Of a DNA stretch of 64,000 nt, positions 11,801-24,180 are shown in pieces (the stretch's first letter is position 1; the number at the start of each line of letters is the position of its first letter). Under the pieces are notes generated by a model. It saw nothing but the letters and a program-made list of their open reading frames with translations, had not been told where the DNA came from and made no database searches. This DNA is from Heterocephalus glaber (Eukaryota; Chordata; Mammalia; Rodentia; Bathyergidae): the NCBI RefSeq assembly GCF_000247695.1, contig NW_004624865.1:614383-678382 (forward strand), read 5' to 3'. The position numbers were made by a program, and so were the translations under genes.

Positions 11801-12870
11801 TTCCCTCATGACCTGGCCTCTGCTCCAGGCCCCACCTCTGAACATAGCTGCACGGTGGATCCAACCTTAATCCATGAGTCTGTGGGAGACACTTCATATC
11901 TCAGCCATAAAATGGGGCTTATGTCCTGCTTTTCCCCAAAGTCTCTGAGTTTCTTGAAGAGGGATTCTATGGATTGGCTCCTTTGATCTGTTCACATCCT
12001 TCCCATTCTTCAAGACATATCTCTCCACCCCCGGATCACCATCCTAACCACTGCGGTCGCACGATTTCCACCTCTTGTTTGATGGCTCTGACCTGTGACA
12101 GCCTCAATGAACACTGAATGAATGAACCGAAACCTACAAGAATGCATGTGTAAATAAATAGCATTTCACATAAATTATTCTCTAGCAGAAACGCCTGACC
12201 ACCACTGTGCGCCAGGTTCTTATGAATATGAGAAGAATAAGGTCTGCCCTTGAGAGAAACATGGAACGTTGATTTCTTTCAACAATGGAAGGCAGTACCT
12301 ACAACTGTGAGAACACAAACAAGCATCAGTATCCCAAATAAAGGGACTAAGATGCCAAGTGTAGAGTAGATTTTTGTGGAGAGGATACTTTTTGAGCTGA
12401 AAATATAAAGCTTTCCAAATGCACGAGGCAGAGGCCTTGTATTGCAGGCAGTGCGGATGAGAGGGCAAAGTGCAGACCCTAAAGTCGGCTGACCTTCCCA
12501 GCCTCGCTGAAGCAGAGGAGTGTGCAGAGAACATGCGGCCAGCTCGATGTCCCCAGGCACATCTCTTGTGGCCCACACCCACCTGTATTCCTGTGTTACA
12601 TGGGTCCCTGTGTCCACCAAATGTGTAACGTTTGCCCCCTGCCTTTTATCTGCAAGAACCCCCACCTTCTTACCCAGAATGCCTGTCTCCCTGTCCCATT
12701 TCCGGGACCTATGCCTATGTAAGTTTTGGTCCCAGAGGATGTAGATTCAGCTGGATGGGTCAATTAATTGCTCAGGAGAAAAAAAGAATAATTGCTGAGG
12801 GAAAGAAGACCCAAGTCTGAAGAGATTCTGAACATAATGCAGCCATCTTTGGTTTGCCCAGCTGTTAGTC
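8861..12870. other. Intergenic DNA with weak repeat traces
   Basis: No gene is supported. 'ctgccctctgggggacattt' at 9431-9450 resembles part of a MER20-type hAT element, and 9020-9080 resembles a MIR 3' part. A T-run lies at 10222-10240 and a second one near 10300. The minus frame 9477-9917 (146 codons) and the plus frames 10688-11117 show no family. The 'ctgaatgaatgaa' stretch at about 12112-12126 is typical of old MIR/L2 ends. Confidence 0.4.
11124..11192. repeat. Short tandem duplication, unit about 35 bases
   Basis: Two adjacent copies share 'caaattaatct' followed by 'aatgtatacaatc', with three or four mismatches between the units. Confidence 0.8.
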
Positions 12871-12877
12871 ATCAACG

Positions 12878-13298
12878 TGTTGTGGTTTTGATAGAAAATG
12901 TCCTCCAAGGGCTTGTGCTCTGCAGTGCCACAGAGCATCGTTCAGAGGCGGGCCTAGAGGGGAAACTGGGTCACAAGGGGACTGACTGTGACCAGGCCAT
13001 AAGGACAGGTCCCAGCTAGAGGGAGTGGGTCGCTGGAGACATGCGAGATGGACCCTTCCTCTTCATTTCATGTTCTTTCCTGTTTCTGCTTTCTGGCCAC
13101 CACAACATGGGCAGCTTTCCTCCTCCATCCCCTTCTGCCATGTTGTTTCTGCCTTGCCTCAGGCCCATGGCCACAGAACCAACCAACCTTGGGCTGAAGC
13201 CTGGGAAACCATGAGCCAAGATAAATCCTTCCTCCTCTTAAGCTGATTTTCTCAAGTATTGGGTCACGGTGATGCAAAGCTAACAAAAGCACACAGTG
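12878..13298 (+). mobile_element. MaLR-type LTR (solitary)
   Basis: Starts near 'tgttgtggttttgatag' and ends near 'gatgcaaagctaacaaaagc'. Near the 3' end 'ccatgagccaagataaatcc' carries the diverged polyadenylation region typical of rodent MaLR-like solo LTRs. No internal retroviral genes are attached. Open frames inside it are chance frames. Confidence 0.65.
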
Positions 13299-13460
13299 TT
13301 ACAGCTGGAGACTCATCCAGTCTTCCAGAGGGGACAGGTAAGCTGGGGTGACACTTCCATCAACGACGATGGACCAGGCATATGCACTACCCTCAGCTGC
13401 TTCCAGGAGCCCCAAGAAAATGCCAATAACTTATTCCAGGCAGGGTATAAAAGGCAATTG

Positions 13461-13551
13461 CAGGGTCGGGGGTAGATTTAGCTCAGTGGTGCTGCGCCTG
13501 CCTCGCAAATGAAAGGTCCTGAGTTCAATCCTTGGTACCGGAAAAAGAATA
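13461..13551 (+). mobile_element. Free ID-like SINE with target-site duplication
   Basis: tRNA-derived element with A box 'tagctcagtggtgctgcgcc' and B box 'gagttcaatcc', closing in an A-rich tail. It is flanked by 12-base direct repeats 'aaaaggcaattg' at 13449-13460 and 13552-13563, as expected for L1-driven insertion. It resembles a tRNA gene but lacks a foldable acceptor stem. Confidence 0.9.
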
Positions 13552-13569
13552 AAAAGGCAATTGTGATGA

Positions 13570-16500
13570 AATTTTGAAATCTGAAAAATAGAAGGACAAG
13601 GAGATGATTACTGACTCGGTCCACTCACAAATGCTGCCTCATAAGCCAGTGATGGAGACAGCTCCCAGTAACAGGAGGCATCTCACAGGGCTCCAGAGTC
13701 CGCGGCTCCATGTGCCTCTAGAAGTGGAGATAGAGGCGAAGTTAGAAGCGGGAGGATGTGTTGAAATTCCACTCAGTGCCGTAAAAACCTCCATCTCCTC
13801 CCTCCACCAGCAGAAAAACTAAGCTTTATTCTCTGATGAATCCAAATGAGAGACCCCTTGGCACATGAAGAAGCAGTGTTGAGAACACGTGAAAGCTGAA
13901 CTCCTCCTCCCACCTTACCACCATCCGTCCTTCTTCTCCCTCTCAGCCTCCGAAAGCGAAGCCAAGTTTTCCAGGCTTAGTGCTAGTTTAGAGGAGACTC
14001 CTTTGCAAAAGCCAATTAGCCAGCCCAAGAATACATCCAGAGGTGCTGACAGGAAGTGCTCCTGCACACAGAGGGTCGCCCAGGAGCCCAGGCTGCCCAG
14101 CCTCGCACTCCCCACAGCATCTCACAGCCGCCAACCTGTCTGCTGGAGCCAGCCCGGGTGGGAATGGGCAGCTCTGATGAGCCCTCAGTCTTCTGAGGAG
14201 TTGTACCCGCCTGCTGGCCCAACCAGATATACACAGCACAGAAACTCAGCAAGGCACAGAAAGCATCAGTGCTACAACCCACACCTGGGGCCATTTTCGC
14301 AGCCACAGCTAAGACAGAGAAGGGTGGCCTGAGGAGCCAGAGCCACAGTCTGGAAGCTGTGCCTTGACAGTCTCTGAAACAAGATTCAGCCTTTGAGTTT
14401 GAACCTAGTAATTCGAAGAGCGACGGTGGACTCCCTGAAGGAGGGCAGACGGAGAGCGCTGTCCCCTTGTGCCTCACAGTCTGGCCCCAAGCCAGGCCCC
14501 CACTGACTCTTGTGACACCCCCCCCCCGGCCCCATCGGCAGGACCTTAGGCGCGCTGTCTCTCCTTGGTGTCTGTCATGAGCTCTCTCCGAGTGTGGCAT
14601 ATACCTGCCACTGCTGGAACCTCTTTATGGCTTCATAGCAAGGGGACACCAGTCAGCCAGGTAGGGTAGACAGGGGAGATCAGACCACAGCTGCCCCTTA
14701 TTCCACCCAGTCTCATCTTCTTCAGTTTCCAAAGGGCCTTTCTCCTCTTCCATCCTGTTACACTTTCCCCAAATTACCAACCAGATCCATATCATCGATA
14801 TCCAAAATCAAGCAAATTGCATTCTACAGAAGTCCCCAGTGATGCAAGATCTTTCTTGGCTGAGTTTTGCAGCGATAGCCAAGTGGGAAGGGTGCAGGAC
14901 AGGCCAGACACAGTTTCCAAGCTCCACAAGAGCCAAGCGTGTGGGTTCGTGGTGCCATTCTCTTTGCTTGGCTTCCTGAAACACCCCCAGGGGTGCAGGT
15001 TAGGAGGCGAGAACCCTGGCCCCCCACGTGGTGGGGTAGACTTGGGCAAGTCCCAGTCCCTTCAGATTTGGAACATCCACCATCTCCATCTTTCTAGCAT
15101 TCTGTGAGTCTAAGATTTCTTGAAAAAAACAGAGATCTACATGCCAAACGGCCACCAGGAAGGCAGGCCAGAAGGTGTCTGCGTGGTGACCCTTTGGTAA
15201 TTGGCAACAATACCTTTTCCCTTTTATACTTTCCAAGAATTCTAATGGACCATCAAGTATCAAATCAGGACCACTGGACCGTCCTTAAACGAGTTATCTT
15301 TAATCTTCCTCCATTCTTAAATCTTGCCCGTTTCAGTGCAGCTGAAATTTGCATCCTCCTCTGTGGTTTGCAGAAGAAGCCCACAGTGGTTTTGTGTCCT
15401 GGTTTCAATTTAGGGTCCTCTCTCCTCTAATCACCAGATGCCAGTATGTTTTCTAATAATTCCCGTTTTGCCAGTTTTTGAGCTAACAAACTTCCTCCGC
15501 CCCTAGGTCTGAAGCCCTGCCCGGCGTGGTAGCTGAGACACTTCAGTTTTAATTAGGAGCCTTCTTTCTAAGCCACGAAGGCAGCCAAAATAACAATTAG
15601 CTTCATGGAAACACTGAGCTGCAGTGCTGCTTTCTTGAGTTCTGAAGGCGCCCAGAGCCTGCGCTGGCGAAGCGTCTGGGGGTCCCATGGATGTAATTCC
15701 TTTTGGATGGTTGTACTGCATCCCCAAACCTGACTCTTTGAAGAGTCCCCAAACATTCCTGGGACAGGCAGGATCCCCTTCAGGGCTGCACTCACTGAGC
15801 AACATACACTAGGTGCTAGCCCTGCAGTGGTCCTGACCCACCCGTCCTCAGCTGCTATGCCTGTGATTTCTGTGCAGTATGGGTGCCATGGTCCCTGTCT
15901 GTCTACAGAAACTGTGGGCTGTGCGCTCCTCAGGCGCCTTCCACATAGGGGAGCTGCTGCTCTCAGAAGGAAACAAACTGTTTGTTTGTTTTCAGAAATG
16001 CAAATGCCTAGGCTGGTTTTCAGTCCTGAATTGGCCTTTGGGCTTAATTCAATACAGTCAGAGAAACTGACTGGGCTGTCTGTCTAGATTAATCTGATTG
16101 TGTTCCCAGAGGCTTCTACCCAGAGCAGCCTGCTTAATTCCTGAGTCTCGGGCATCTGCTCACATGGGCACAGCCACCTCCAGCTGCTGTCCTTACGGCT
16201 GCAGGTCCATCGCCAAGACCCTAGAGGCCCAAGATGGACAAAATATCCTCAACTCTCACTGGCATCCTTGCAAGCTTCTATCTTACCAGGTCTTACTGCT
16301 CACCCTACAGGGGAAGAAAAACAAGGGCAAGTCATAGTGTTCCGGGTGGGCACTCCAGAAGCCGCTCTGACAGGGGCCTTTGGGGAACGAGGTGTTTAGG
16401 AGAGAGGAGGAGGTGGGAGGGAATCGGGGGAGGAGGAGAAGGTGAAGCCCCGCCATCCTGCAGGGGCCTCAACCCTACAGCATCCCTACTTGGAAGAAGG

Positions 16501-17400
16501 CTAGGTCTCCACCCTCCTCTTGCCTGGTCAGCTTGTGCGAGGTCAGCTGCGGAGCTGCGGCAGCCCTTGAAGTACCCGGAAGTTGTCCCCTGAGTGCACA
16601 ATGCTGGGCAGCAAGTCCTTCTTGAAGGCCACAGGTGGCTTGTCTCCATGCCTGCTTCTGCCAGGGATGTGGAAGAACCTCACAGCCTGTGACAGCCTTG
16701 ACCTCTTGGGTGCCTTTCTTTGCTCAGCTAGAGTCTCTCTGCGCCTCACAGCCCCAAGAGTGGCGACGGCCCAGAGGTGAGCCCCTTTTCTTTCATTAGT
16801 TGCGACGCTTGCCAAACAGGGTTGGAAATGAGCACATTTTCAATATCCACAAGTAGGCATTGTGTGATATGGAACAGACGACATTTGCTTTCCTTAGACT
16901 TCTGCAAAAGTGTTTATTTTTACAAAAAGAGTCCATCAAACTGCAAATTAGCATGCACATGGCCTTCCTGTTCCCTCCACCCATCTGGCTCCCGTGAAGA
17001 AATTACACCCCTCTCAGCTTGTCCAAACTGCTAGCACACAATCCAGCTCCTGTTTGCTTGGTGTCAATTTAATATCACATTAATTAGACAACTAGAGAGG
17101 GGCAAAGAAGATGTTAAGGAAAGGACCTTTGGTGGGAGTCAAGTTGATTAAAAATGACTCTTTCCCATTTGAAAATAGTTTGTTTGGTTTTGCCCTAGCA
17201 CAGAAATTTTCGTTGATTAAAGTCTTAGAAGCTACCTAATGAATTTATTCCATGAGCTGTAAGTATTTACTTCAACTCAGAACTGTAAGAGAGGGATGAA
17301 ACTCCCCCGCAGTCACTGTGAACCACCTCGTAGGAAAGAACTCATAGCTCTGTTTATAACATGCAAAAACATTTTTTAAAAAGATGAAGTTTAAGAAGTT
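13570..17400. other. Mixed GC-rich intergenic DNA, no gene supported
   Basis: GC content rises from about 13.9 kb. Many long overlapping open frames on both strands (for example minus 14016-14600, 194 codons; plus 16234-16593, 119 codons) reflect GC composition and low stop density. None has a recognisable domain or a consistent exon structure. A C-run sits at 14518-14527. Confidence 0.4.
17045..17225. promoter_or_regulatory. Candidate conserved noncoding element
   Basis: An AT-rich, repeat-free stretch inside GC-rich surroundings with several homeodomain-type cores ('ttaattag', 'gattaaaa') and a 'ttcgttgattaaagtc' segment. This is inference from composition only; no alignment was possible. 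Confidence 0.25.
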
Positions 17401-17408
17401 TAGTCTAA

Positions 17409-17520
17409 TGAGCCAGGCATGGAGTGCACGCCTGTAATCCCAGCACTCTGGAGGATCGCCGAGAGTTCAAGGCCAACCTGAACTACAGCAAGACCCTGTC
17501 TCAAAGAGCAAACAAAAAAA
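17409..17520 (+). mobile_element. B1-like SINE monomer
   Basis: 'gcctgtaatcccagcactct' then 'gttcaaggccaacctgaact' and 'agaccctgtctcaaag', with a short A-rich tail. Part of the core is deleted. Confidence 0.9.
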
Positions 17521-20336
17521 TCTGGCCTGATGGATGAAGCAGCATCACCCACATGACGAGACTGGGTTGCAGTCAAGATGCGGGAGGCCCTGTCTGTCAC
17601 CTGGTGCAGGGCTCAGCCAGGCACTGCCCGACACTCTGTGCTTCGAGGTCAGGGGCTGGCTGTGTTTCTCTGCACCTCAGATGACTCCTCACCTAGGAAC
17701 AGTGGCCATGCTCACATCTCGGGCTCAGCACCAGGACCTGGCTGGGAGATTAGGCTCCAGAGACCTGGAATGTTCAGATGGAACCGAACGATCAGAAAAT
17801 GACATGGAATGTTATAAAAACAGGCTCAAGCAAAGGGGCCTTGTCTCTCTGTTTTTATTCAAATCCTTGGCAACCTGGGGACTATTATATTTAGTAATAA
17901 TAATTAAACTATTCCATGTGTCCTGGCACTCTCAAGATATCATGCAACATTCACTCTGGACCAGATCTTAAGGTGAATCTACTCCAATAGCTTCATTTGA
18001 GAACTTCTCCAAGAGTCTAAGGGACTTAGGCACACATAGAATGCGAGGACAGCAGCCGAGGCCCGTCCCCTAGCCAGTACCCAGGCCCTGGGCTGACATT
18101 TCTCCAACCTGTCTGTGCCTGTCCAGTCCCCTCACAGGAGCTTGTCCTGGGAGCTCCTTTACAGGAGCAGCTTGGGTTTTCTACGCTTTCAGATAAAGGG
18201 GCTGCTCTGTGGCCTGCTCCATCCCTCTGCCTTGGCCCTTGGCCTCTCTGGCTTGCTCTCAAACTCTTGGCCAGCCAAGATCTCAGAAATAAATGCAGCA
18301 GAATCCAACAGCTCTCAAGCCCTAGGTTTTCCAAAGAAGTGTGTTGAGCCAAGGGTTTTCAACTTACCTCGGTCTTCCAGTGCAATACTAGCCTGCTGCC
18401 CTGCCCAGGCCTGGGATGTGGTCACACCCACGAATCACGACAGATGCCCCCAGGATGCTGGGCAGAGAGTGACTGCGATGGGAACCACGACCATTCAGGT
18501 ACCAGCATCCGTCCAGTGTCCCCTCCAGCGGTCCTGCTGTCCTGCTTCCAATCCAATCAGCACCAGGGCTTTCCTTCTCTTTTCTGGAAACTCTGATGAT
18601 CCCGGATCACAATATATGAGCTGTGCCATTCTTCCCAGGAGCAGGACCCGACTAGGGTGTGGATAAATGAGGAAGTGAGCGAATGCCTTCGATGCAAGTA
18701 ACGGAACCATCATCGCACTGACAAATGAGAGGCAGTGGGGATCTCAGGGCCTGGATGAATCAGATCAAGTTGTGTCACTTCGAACTTCCGAGTTTGATAT
18801 TTTCATCTAGACACCTGAAAGGGCCTTTCCAGAGCCCAATATCTACAAAAATTCAAAAGGGGGTTAAGAAATTAATTTATGTGGGATTTGCTAGACAGTT
18901 GTTGCTTCCACTGTGTCGACCCTCAAGATTCCCCACGAGACAGGCCAGTTACTGCAGAAAGGAGCCACACGGCGCTGTCTTCATGCGGCCAAGCAGCTCC
19001 CTCCGTGAGCATTGAAACCCAAGCCCAGGGCAGGAGCTTGGACACAGGTCTGGGGGTGCTAGAAGCCCTGCAGATGGTGGCACACCGCCCTCAGCCTTCA
19101 GCATCCTGGGAGTGGGGCTACTCTCACTCCATTTCCGGCCCAAGCCTGCCCTGCACTTTGCCCCCTGAGCTCTGCCCTGTCCCCAGCCGGAAGCATAGGC
19201 TTACACACCCATGCATGCCACCCTGAAGGCGTCTGGTGAGACTCGCTTTCCCTTTCCTGGGCTTCCAGGGTGCAGGCTGTAAAAGGAAGAGGTGAGACTA
19301 AAGGGTTACACTCCGGGACAGAGACGGGGCGGGGACATTCCTGGGCAGTGACACCATCCCAAACAGGCAGATCAAAGGGGCTGCACGGGGCCCAACCGGG
19401 AGCTTGCAGGTCTGGGCTGGGGTCGTAATTAGCTCCTGCCACCACCTCCCTCGCGGTGGGGCCCCCAGTCCTTCCTCAAGACCCTGGAGCGGTGGGGGAG
19501 GGCAGGGAGAGGCCCACCAGGAGCCGTGACATCTGGGTTGAACTTTCTGTTAGACATATGCAAAGCTTAAACATTTTAACAAAAAGCAGTCCACTCCCGG
19601 CGCTCCTGCACCACTGTGAGAACTGCCCTGTGTGGATCGCTCTTAAAGTATTTGATGAGAGACTAAAAGGCTGACAGGCTAACACTTCACTTCCTTCCAA
19701 TTAGGGGCCTTTCACATCAAAGGCCCAGGCCCCACTCAGCCAGGCTTCCTTGAATGAATTAGGGACAGAATGCATCCTGGGGCTGCTGGTCCTCTTCCTT
19801 GCCCAGGCTGGGGCTCTGGGGGTTTTAATAAGATGTTGGGGGTCAGCGGGGTCAGCGCTCTGACTGGGAGCCCCGGGAAACTGCCAGAGTGTTTCAATAT
19901 GTGTGGTGTTTGTCATGCAGTGAGGCCCACTGCAGCCCCTCCTGGGGACCCTGTCTGAGGAGCACCACGCACTGGCACTGGTGGGGGTGAGGCCCGGCCA
20001 GCGGAAGCCGGGTGCCCGCAGTGCCTGTGCTGGGGGCCCCGCAGAAGCTGGTCCCAGGGCTCTCAGGGGACACCAGGGCTGTGCAGAAGGGACAGTGATT
20101 CCCAGCCAACCAGCTGGGTCTGAGCAGGCGTCAGGGAGGACACAAGTCCTTCCTCCCACAAGCAAGCAACCACCGCCGGAAGAGCAGAGTTTCTTTAGGT
20201 GCCAAGTTTCTCGTCGCCAGCCTCCAGACCTACCAGCACTCTCAACTCCTGCCCGTGCTGCCTGCACAGCTCCATCCCCTGGCAGGTGGTGCACTGTGGA
20301 GAAGGGCGCCCTCTTACTGGGTCAGGAGAGGTCTTC
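17521..20336. other. GC-rich intergenic DNA, nothing recognised
   Basis: The open frames 18115-18666 (plus, 183 codons) and 19701-20294 (minus, 197 codons) are the longest here. They show no domain and lie in low-stop GC-rich DNA, so I do not call them genes. Confidence 0.4.
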
Positions 20337-20540
20337 CGGCCGGGTGTGGTGGCCCGTCCCGTCCCGGCCCGTCCCCGTAAGCCCTGCATGTGGGAAGCTG
20401 AGGCAGGAGGATGACAGGTGCACGGCTAACCCTGGGAATGGAGCAACTTAGTGAGACCCTGGCTCAAACTGAAAAACTACAAAAGGGCTGGGGATGCAGC
20501 TCAGTGTAAAGGCCTGGGTTCAGTCCCCAGTGGCTCAAGA
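20337..20540 (+). mobile_element. B1-ID fusion SINE with expanded 5' part
   Basis: B1-like start 'gccgggtgtggtggcccgtc' with a small local expansion of a 'cccgtcccg' phrase, then 'gctgaggcaggaggatgaca', 'gtgagaccctggctcaa' and an ID-like tail ending 'gttcagtccccagtggctc', followed by a CAA-rich tail. Confidence 0.85.
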
Positions 20541-20574
20541 CAACAACAACAACAAATAAATAACAGGAGGAGAT

Positions 20575-20770
20575 CAGAAGCACAGACTGGGGTTCTAACT
20601 GCCTTCCAAGGTCCGCACACGTGGGCAAGTGACTTCACATCTATAAGCATCTACATTCTCTTTGTCAAGACAGAGCATGAGGACTAACTTTTGAGGATGA
20701 GAAACAATGTTTATAAAGTGCCTATCACCGCATTGTACACACAGCAGGTACTCTGTGACAACCACATACT
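20575..20770 (+). mobile_element. MIR SINE
   Basis: The order 'gtgggcaagtgacttcacat', then a pyrimidine-rich piece, then 'aaagtgcctatcaccgcatt' and 'cacagcaggtactctgtgac' matches MIR along most of its length. Confidence 0.65.
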
Positions 20771-21870
20771 ACCGCTTGTTACGCCTCGTCTGTGCCACTT
20801 TTCCTGTCTCTAAGACACAATATCTGACACCCACAAGTTACAAGGAGAAAAGCTTTGTCCTGGCTCACCGTTCTTAGAGGTTTCGGTCCACGCCAGCTGA
20901 CTCCAAGGCAGAGGGGCCTGGCGGAAAACTGCTGCTCACAGCACGGCGAACAGGAAGTGCAGAGAAGGGAGGAGCTGGAAGGAGATGAACCCTTCCAGGC
21001 CACGCCCCCAGGACAGCCCCTCCCACCAGGCAAGGGGCTGTGTGCCCCCATCCTCCAGTCGCGGCCAACCGCCTGAGGCTTTGGGGGCCATTTCAGATCT
21101 GAACCCTGTCGTGCAGCATGAAGCTTCCCTTCTCCTCTAACATTTCCCACCTCCTGTGGTCTCTGTGCACATAGCAGGATGAGGGGGCGTCTGCTGGTCC
21201 CCAAAGAGACGCAGCTCTGGCCTTTGGCGGCCGATGATCGATAATGCAGACTTGTGCGGTGAGCCAGCTCCTCAGCCAGGAGGAGCTAAGTGGATTGGGA
21301 TGCGTGTGGCAGGGAGAGGGGCAGCAGCTCTCCTCCCGTGTTAGAGGAGGCCTTTGAAAGGGACAGGGTGCGTGTGTCTGGTCCCTGTCATGGGGGAGGA
21401 AGGCGAGAGGGCCCTGGAGCCAGAGCAGGACTGCGGTCCCCATCAGGGCCCTGCAGGAGCACCTGCGGCACCCAGACCTTCCCCACCCTCACGGCAAAGC
21501 AAAGAGCAGGGGCCGTTTCCCTGCTGCACCGCTGTGGGTGCCCAGGGACTTGTCCCCATCACTGTCAGCGTAGAATTTTCTAGGATCTAAGTCTTCTAAC
21601 ATCAAATCCAGCCTCAGGAAGCGACTTAGGGTCTTGCTGAAGACACGAAAGCTACGCAGACAGTAAACTAGAGAAAAGAGCTCAGGCTGAGCTGGACTGC
21701 CCAGAGAAAGCTCCCAGCAGGGTGGGCCCTCCACTGAGGAACTCGTCAGGCTAAAATCCTGTTGCCCACCGACCAGCAACCTCCAAGGACAAGAGCCAGT
21801 GCTCGGAGTTTGCCTTTAGAAATACTGAAGAGATCTGCAAAATCACGGCATTTATGTCACCTCTGAGGGG
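20771..21870. other. GC-rich intergenic DNA, nothing recognised
   Basis: Open frames on both strands (minus 20779-21204, 141 codons; minus 21093-21443, 116 codons) overlap and have no recognisable content. Confidence 0.4.
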
Positions 21871-21889
21871 TAGACAAACATTCGTTTGT

Positions 21890-22290
21890 TTTGCTAGAAG
21901 CTTTTCCAAAAGCTCTCCGAGTCGGCTATGGTCTCTACCGAGCTGTCCCTAACGCTTCGTGTGCTCATAGATGGGGCTCTGGGAAGGTGACTGGATCGTG
22001 GGGGCGAGATGGTCATCACTGGATTAGTCCGCTGAGCGGTTTAGGTGATGCTAAATGCTACATGCGACGTTGGGAGGTGGAAGGGGCGGCCCCGGGGCGT
22101 GGCCTGGAGGGTTCATCTCCTCCCGGGCTCCTCCCTCTCCCCCGCTTCCTGTCCGCCAGGCCCCTTGCCGAGCCACCCGGCCTTGCAGCAGCTGACCATC
22201 GACTGAAACCTGAGCCCACGTGAACCCCTCCTCCTTTAAGTGGTGGGTGTTGAGTGTTTTGTCCCAGCGACAGGAAAAATAACTGAGACA
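21890..22290 (+). mobile_element. MaLR-like LTR
   Basis: The 3' part 'cctcctcctttaagtggtgg' followed by 'gttttgtcccagcgacagga' and 'aaataactgaga' matches the end of the LTR at 44.8-45.4 kb. The middle segment 'ggattagtccgctgagcgg' matches the same element. It is CpG-rich for a solo LTR. Confidence 0.6.
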
Positions 22291-23280
22291 GGGCGGTCTC
22301 CATGTGTTCCGCGACGGTACACCTTTTCATCTCTGCTGTCCAGAGGAGAAGCTAGGCTGACCAAAGGCCTCGCAGCCTGTGCTGTGCCACACCTACAGCC
22401 TGAGACGTGGGCCCCTCGCCCTCCAGACTGTGGGCCGTGAGCACCCCACTTATCTCGCTGCTGGACCCCGCAGTAGCGCTCTGTCAGGTTTCGCATCATG
22501 GATCCTGCACCCAGTGACCTCAGAGCCTCAGAGTCCTAAGAGGAAACGGAGTGGCTGTCACCTCTCTTTACCTTCTCGACTGGACGCTGAGGCCAGGCCA
22601 CAGTACAGTCGGCATCTCCTTGTGTATACTTGATTCAAAGATCCTAAGGATTTCTCTGGGAACTCTGCTATCATTTACCATTAATTAACTGGTCAGTGTT
22701 TTTCAGGCCCTGAGACAAAGTCAGCTTTAAACCATGCCATTCACATGCAAATTGAGATTCATTCCTACCCTGAGTCACTTCCGCTAGGAAGACCCTAGGA
22801 TTCCTTTGTTCCTCCCCTTTTGCAGAGCAATGAAAGAGAAAACCCAGGGCCTGTGGAGCCCTATGATTTCCAGAACACCTGGGTCCCTGGGGATGCTGCA
22901 GTTAAAGAGGAGATACTAGGGACCTAGAGAGCACCAGGGTGTGCTTCTCTGGACTGGGTGATAGCACTGGCTGCTCTTCAGTATTGCACTAATGGATGCT
23001 GGGGTCACTTCCGTGTCCGGGAGCCAGCGGACGGGGACAGCCTCTCATTAACAGCCAAGGCGGATCCCGTCGTTCCCGCGGGCCAGCACAAAGCTCGGCC
23101 TCGGTGCTATCACACTGCCGAGCGTGACATGTTGTCTCTATCCTGATCACCATAGCGACATCCACGGATTGGGGACCTGGGGTTCTATGCAGTCGGGACA
23201 TAGCAGAGAAGGCAAAGTCTGTGGGAGACCGCAGTGTGAAGCCAGGGAGGAAGATGCACCTCATGTAGGAGAGACGTCCA
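22291..23280. other. Intergenic DNA with an AT-rich island
   Basis: No gene recognised. Positions 22640-22760 form an AT-rich repeat-free island (see findings). Confidence 0.4.
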
Positions 23281-23289
23281 ATATATAAA

Positions 23290-24180
23290 TTATTCCACCG
23301 TGTACGGCTGCCGCGCCTCGGTACCCATCGGGGCCACTCCGCTTTGGCCGCTGATGGTGTCGAGTGGCAGGAGGAAGGATTCGTCCAGAGGAGCTTCCTG
23401 GGGGTGTCGGGGGTCGGTGTGGGCCCCTCGGGGAGTCAGGCTCTCCGGGACCCGAGGTGAGAAGCGTGGAGGACTACCAAAGAGGTGCTGGGCGCCTGGG
23501 AGTGAGGCACACGCGCAGAGAGGCCGTGGTCAGACCGTGACCTGCCCCTGGGGTTCCGTAGGGCACACGCAGGAGCACCCCGCTCCTTCCAGCCCCCAAG
23601 CCCAGTCTCCTTTAGAGGCTGCTCCTCTCCTCGCTACTTCCCAAGCCTCCCTTGTTCCCCGCGAAGTGGGGGCTGAAGTGGCCTCCCCCGCAGGCTGTGA
23701 AAGACCCACTCCGCACGCAGGGTCGGAAGGTGGAGCAGAGGTGGGGAGAACCCGGAGAGCCCCCCAGCCCCCAGCCCCCAGCCCTGCCTCTTCTGGGGCA
23801 GCCGCAGGGTCACCGCGCAGAGGGGCTGCAGCATCTGCTCCCAGCAGCGGGAGGAGTTCAGCGAGAGGCAGCGGGGGCCGGCGGAGCGGCTCTCCTCGCT
23901 GCAGTAGCAGCCTCTTTCCTCTGCCCTCCTTTCTGAGCCACGCCCGGTCCGCCAGTCACTGTCCCGAGGATGATCACTCTGTTCCACAGCTTGCGGAGCT
24001 GGTCCTCCTCGGAGCTGTGGCTTCCAAATTTCTGCCAAACTGTGGGGGCTGACAAACGATCCCCTGGGACCTGGGGCTGCTGCCGCCCTCCCACCGCGTG
24101 GGTGCCCTGGCCTCTACGGCAGCCGTCAGACGCGAGCTCACGGAGCCGGCCGTCCTCCAGGGCGCAGGGCGGCTCCAGGG
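23290..24180. promoter_or_regulatory. CpG-rich block (possible CpG island)
   Basis: Roughly 24 CpG dinucleotides were counted by eye in the first 290 bases, and density stays high to about 24170. A 250-codon plus frame (23300-24052) spans it, but its low-complexity Ser/Pro/Gly/Arg composition is what a stop-poor CpG-rich sequence would give in any frame. It could be a promoter, an orphan CpG island or simply local GC richness. Confidence 0.35.

Noticed and set aside
14016..14600. 194-codon minus-strand frame
   Set aside because: No domain, GC-rich stop-poor region, several competing frames over the same bases.
23300..24052. 250-codon plus-strand open frame
   Set aside because: Lies in CpG-rich, stop-poor DNA with open frames on the other strand as well. 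Composition is Ser/Pro/Gly/Arg-rich with no domain and no splice logic.
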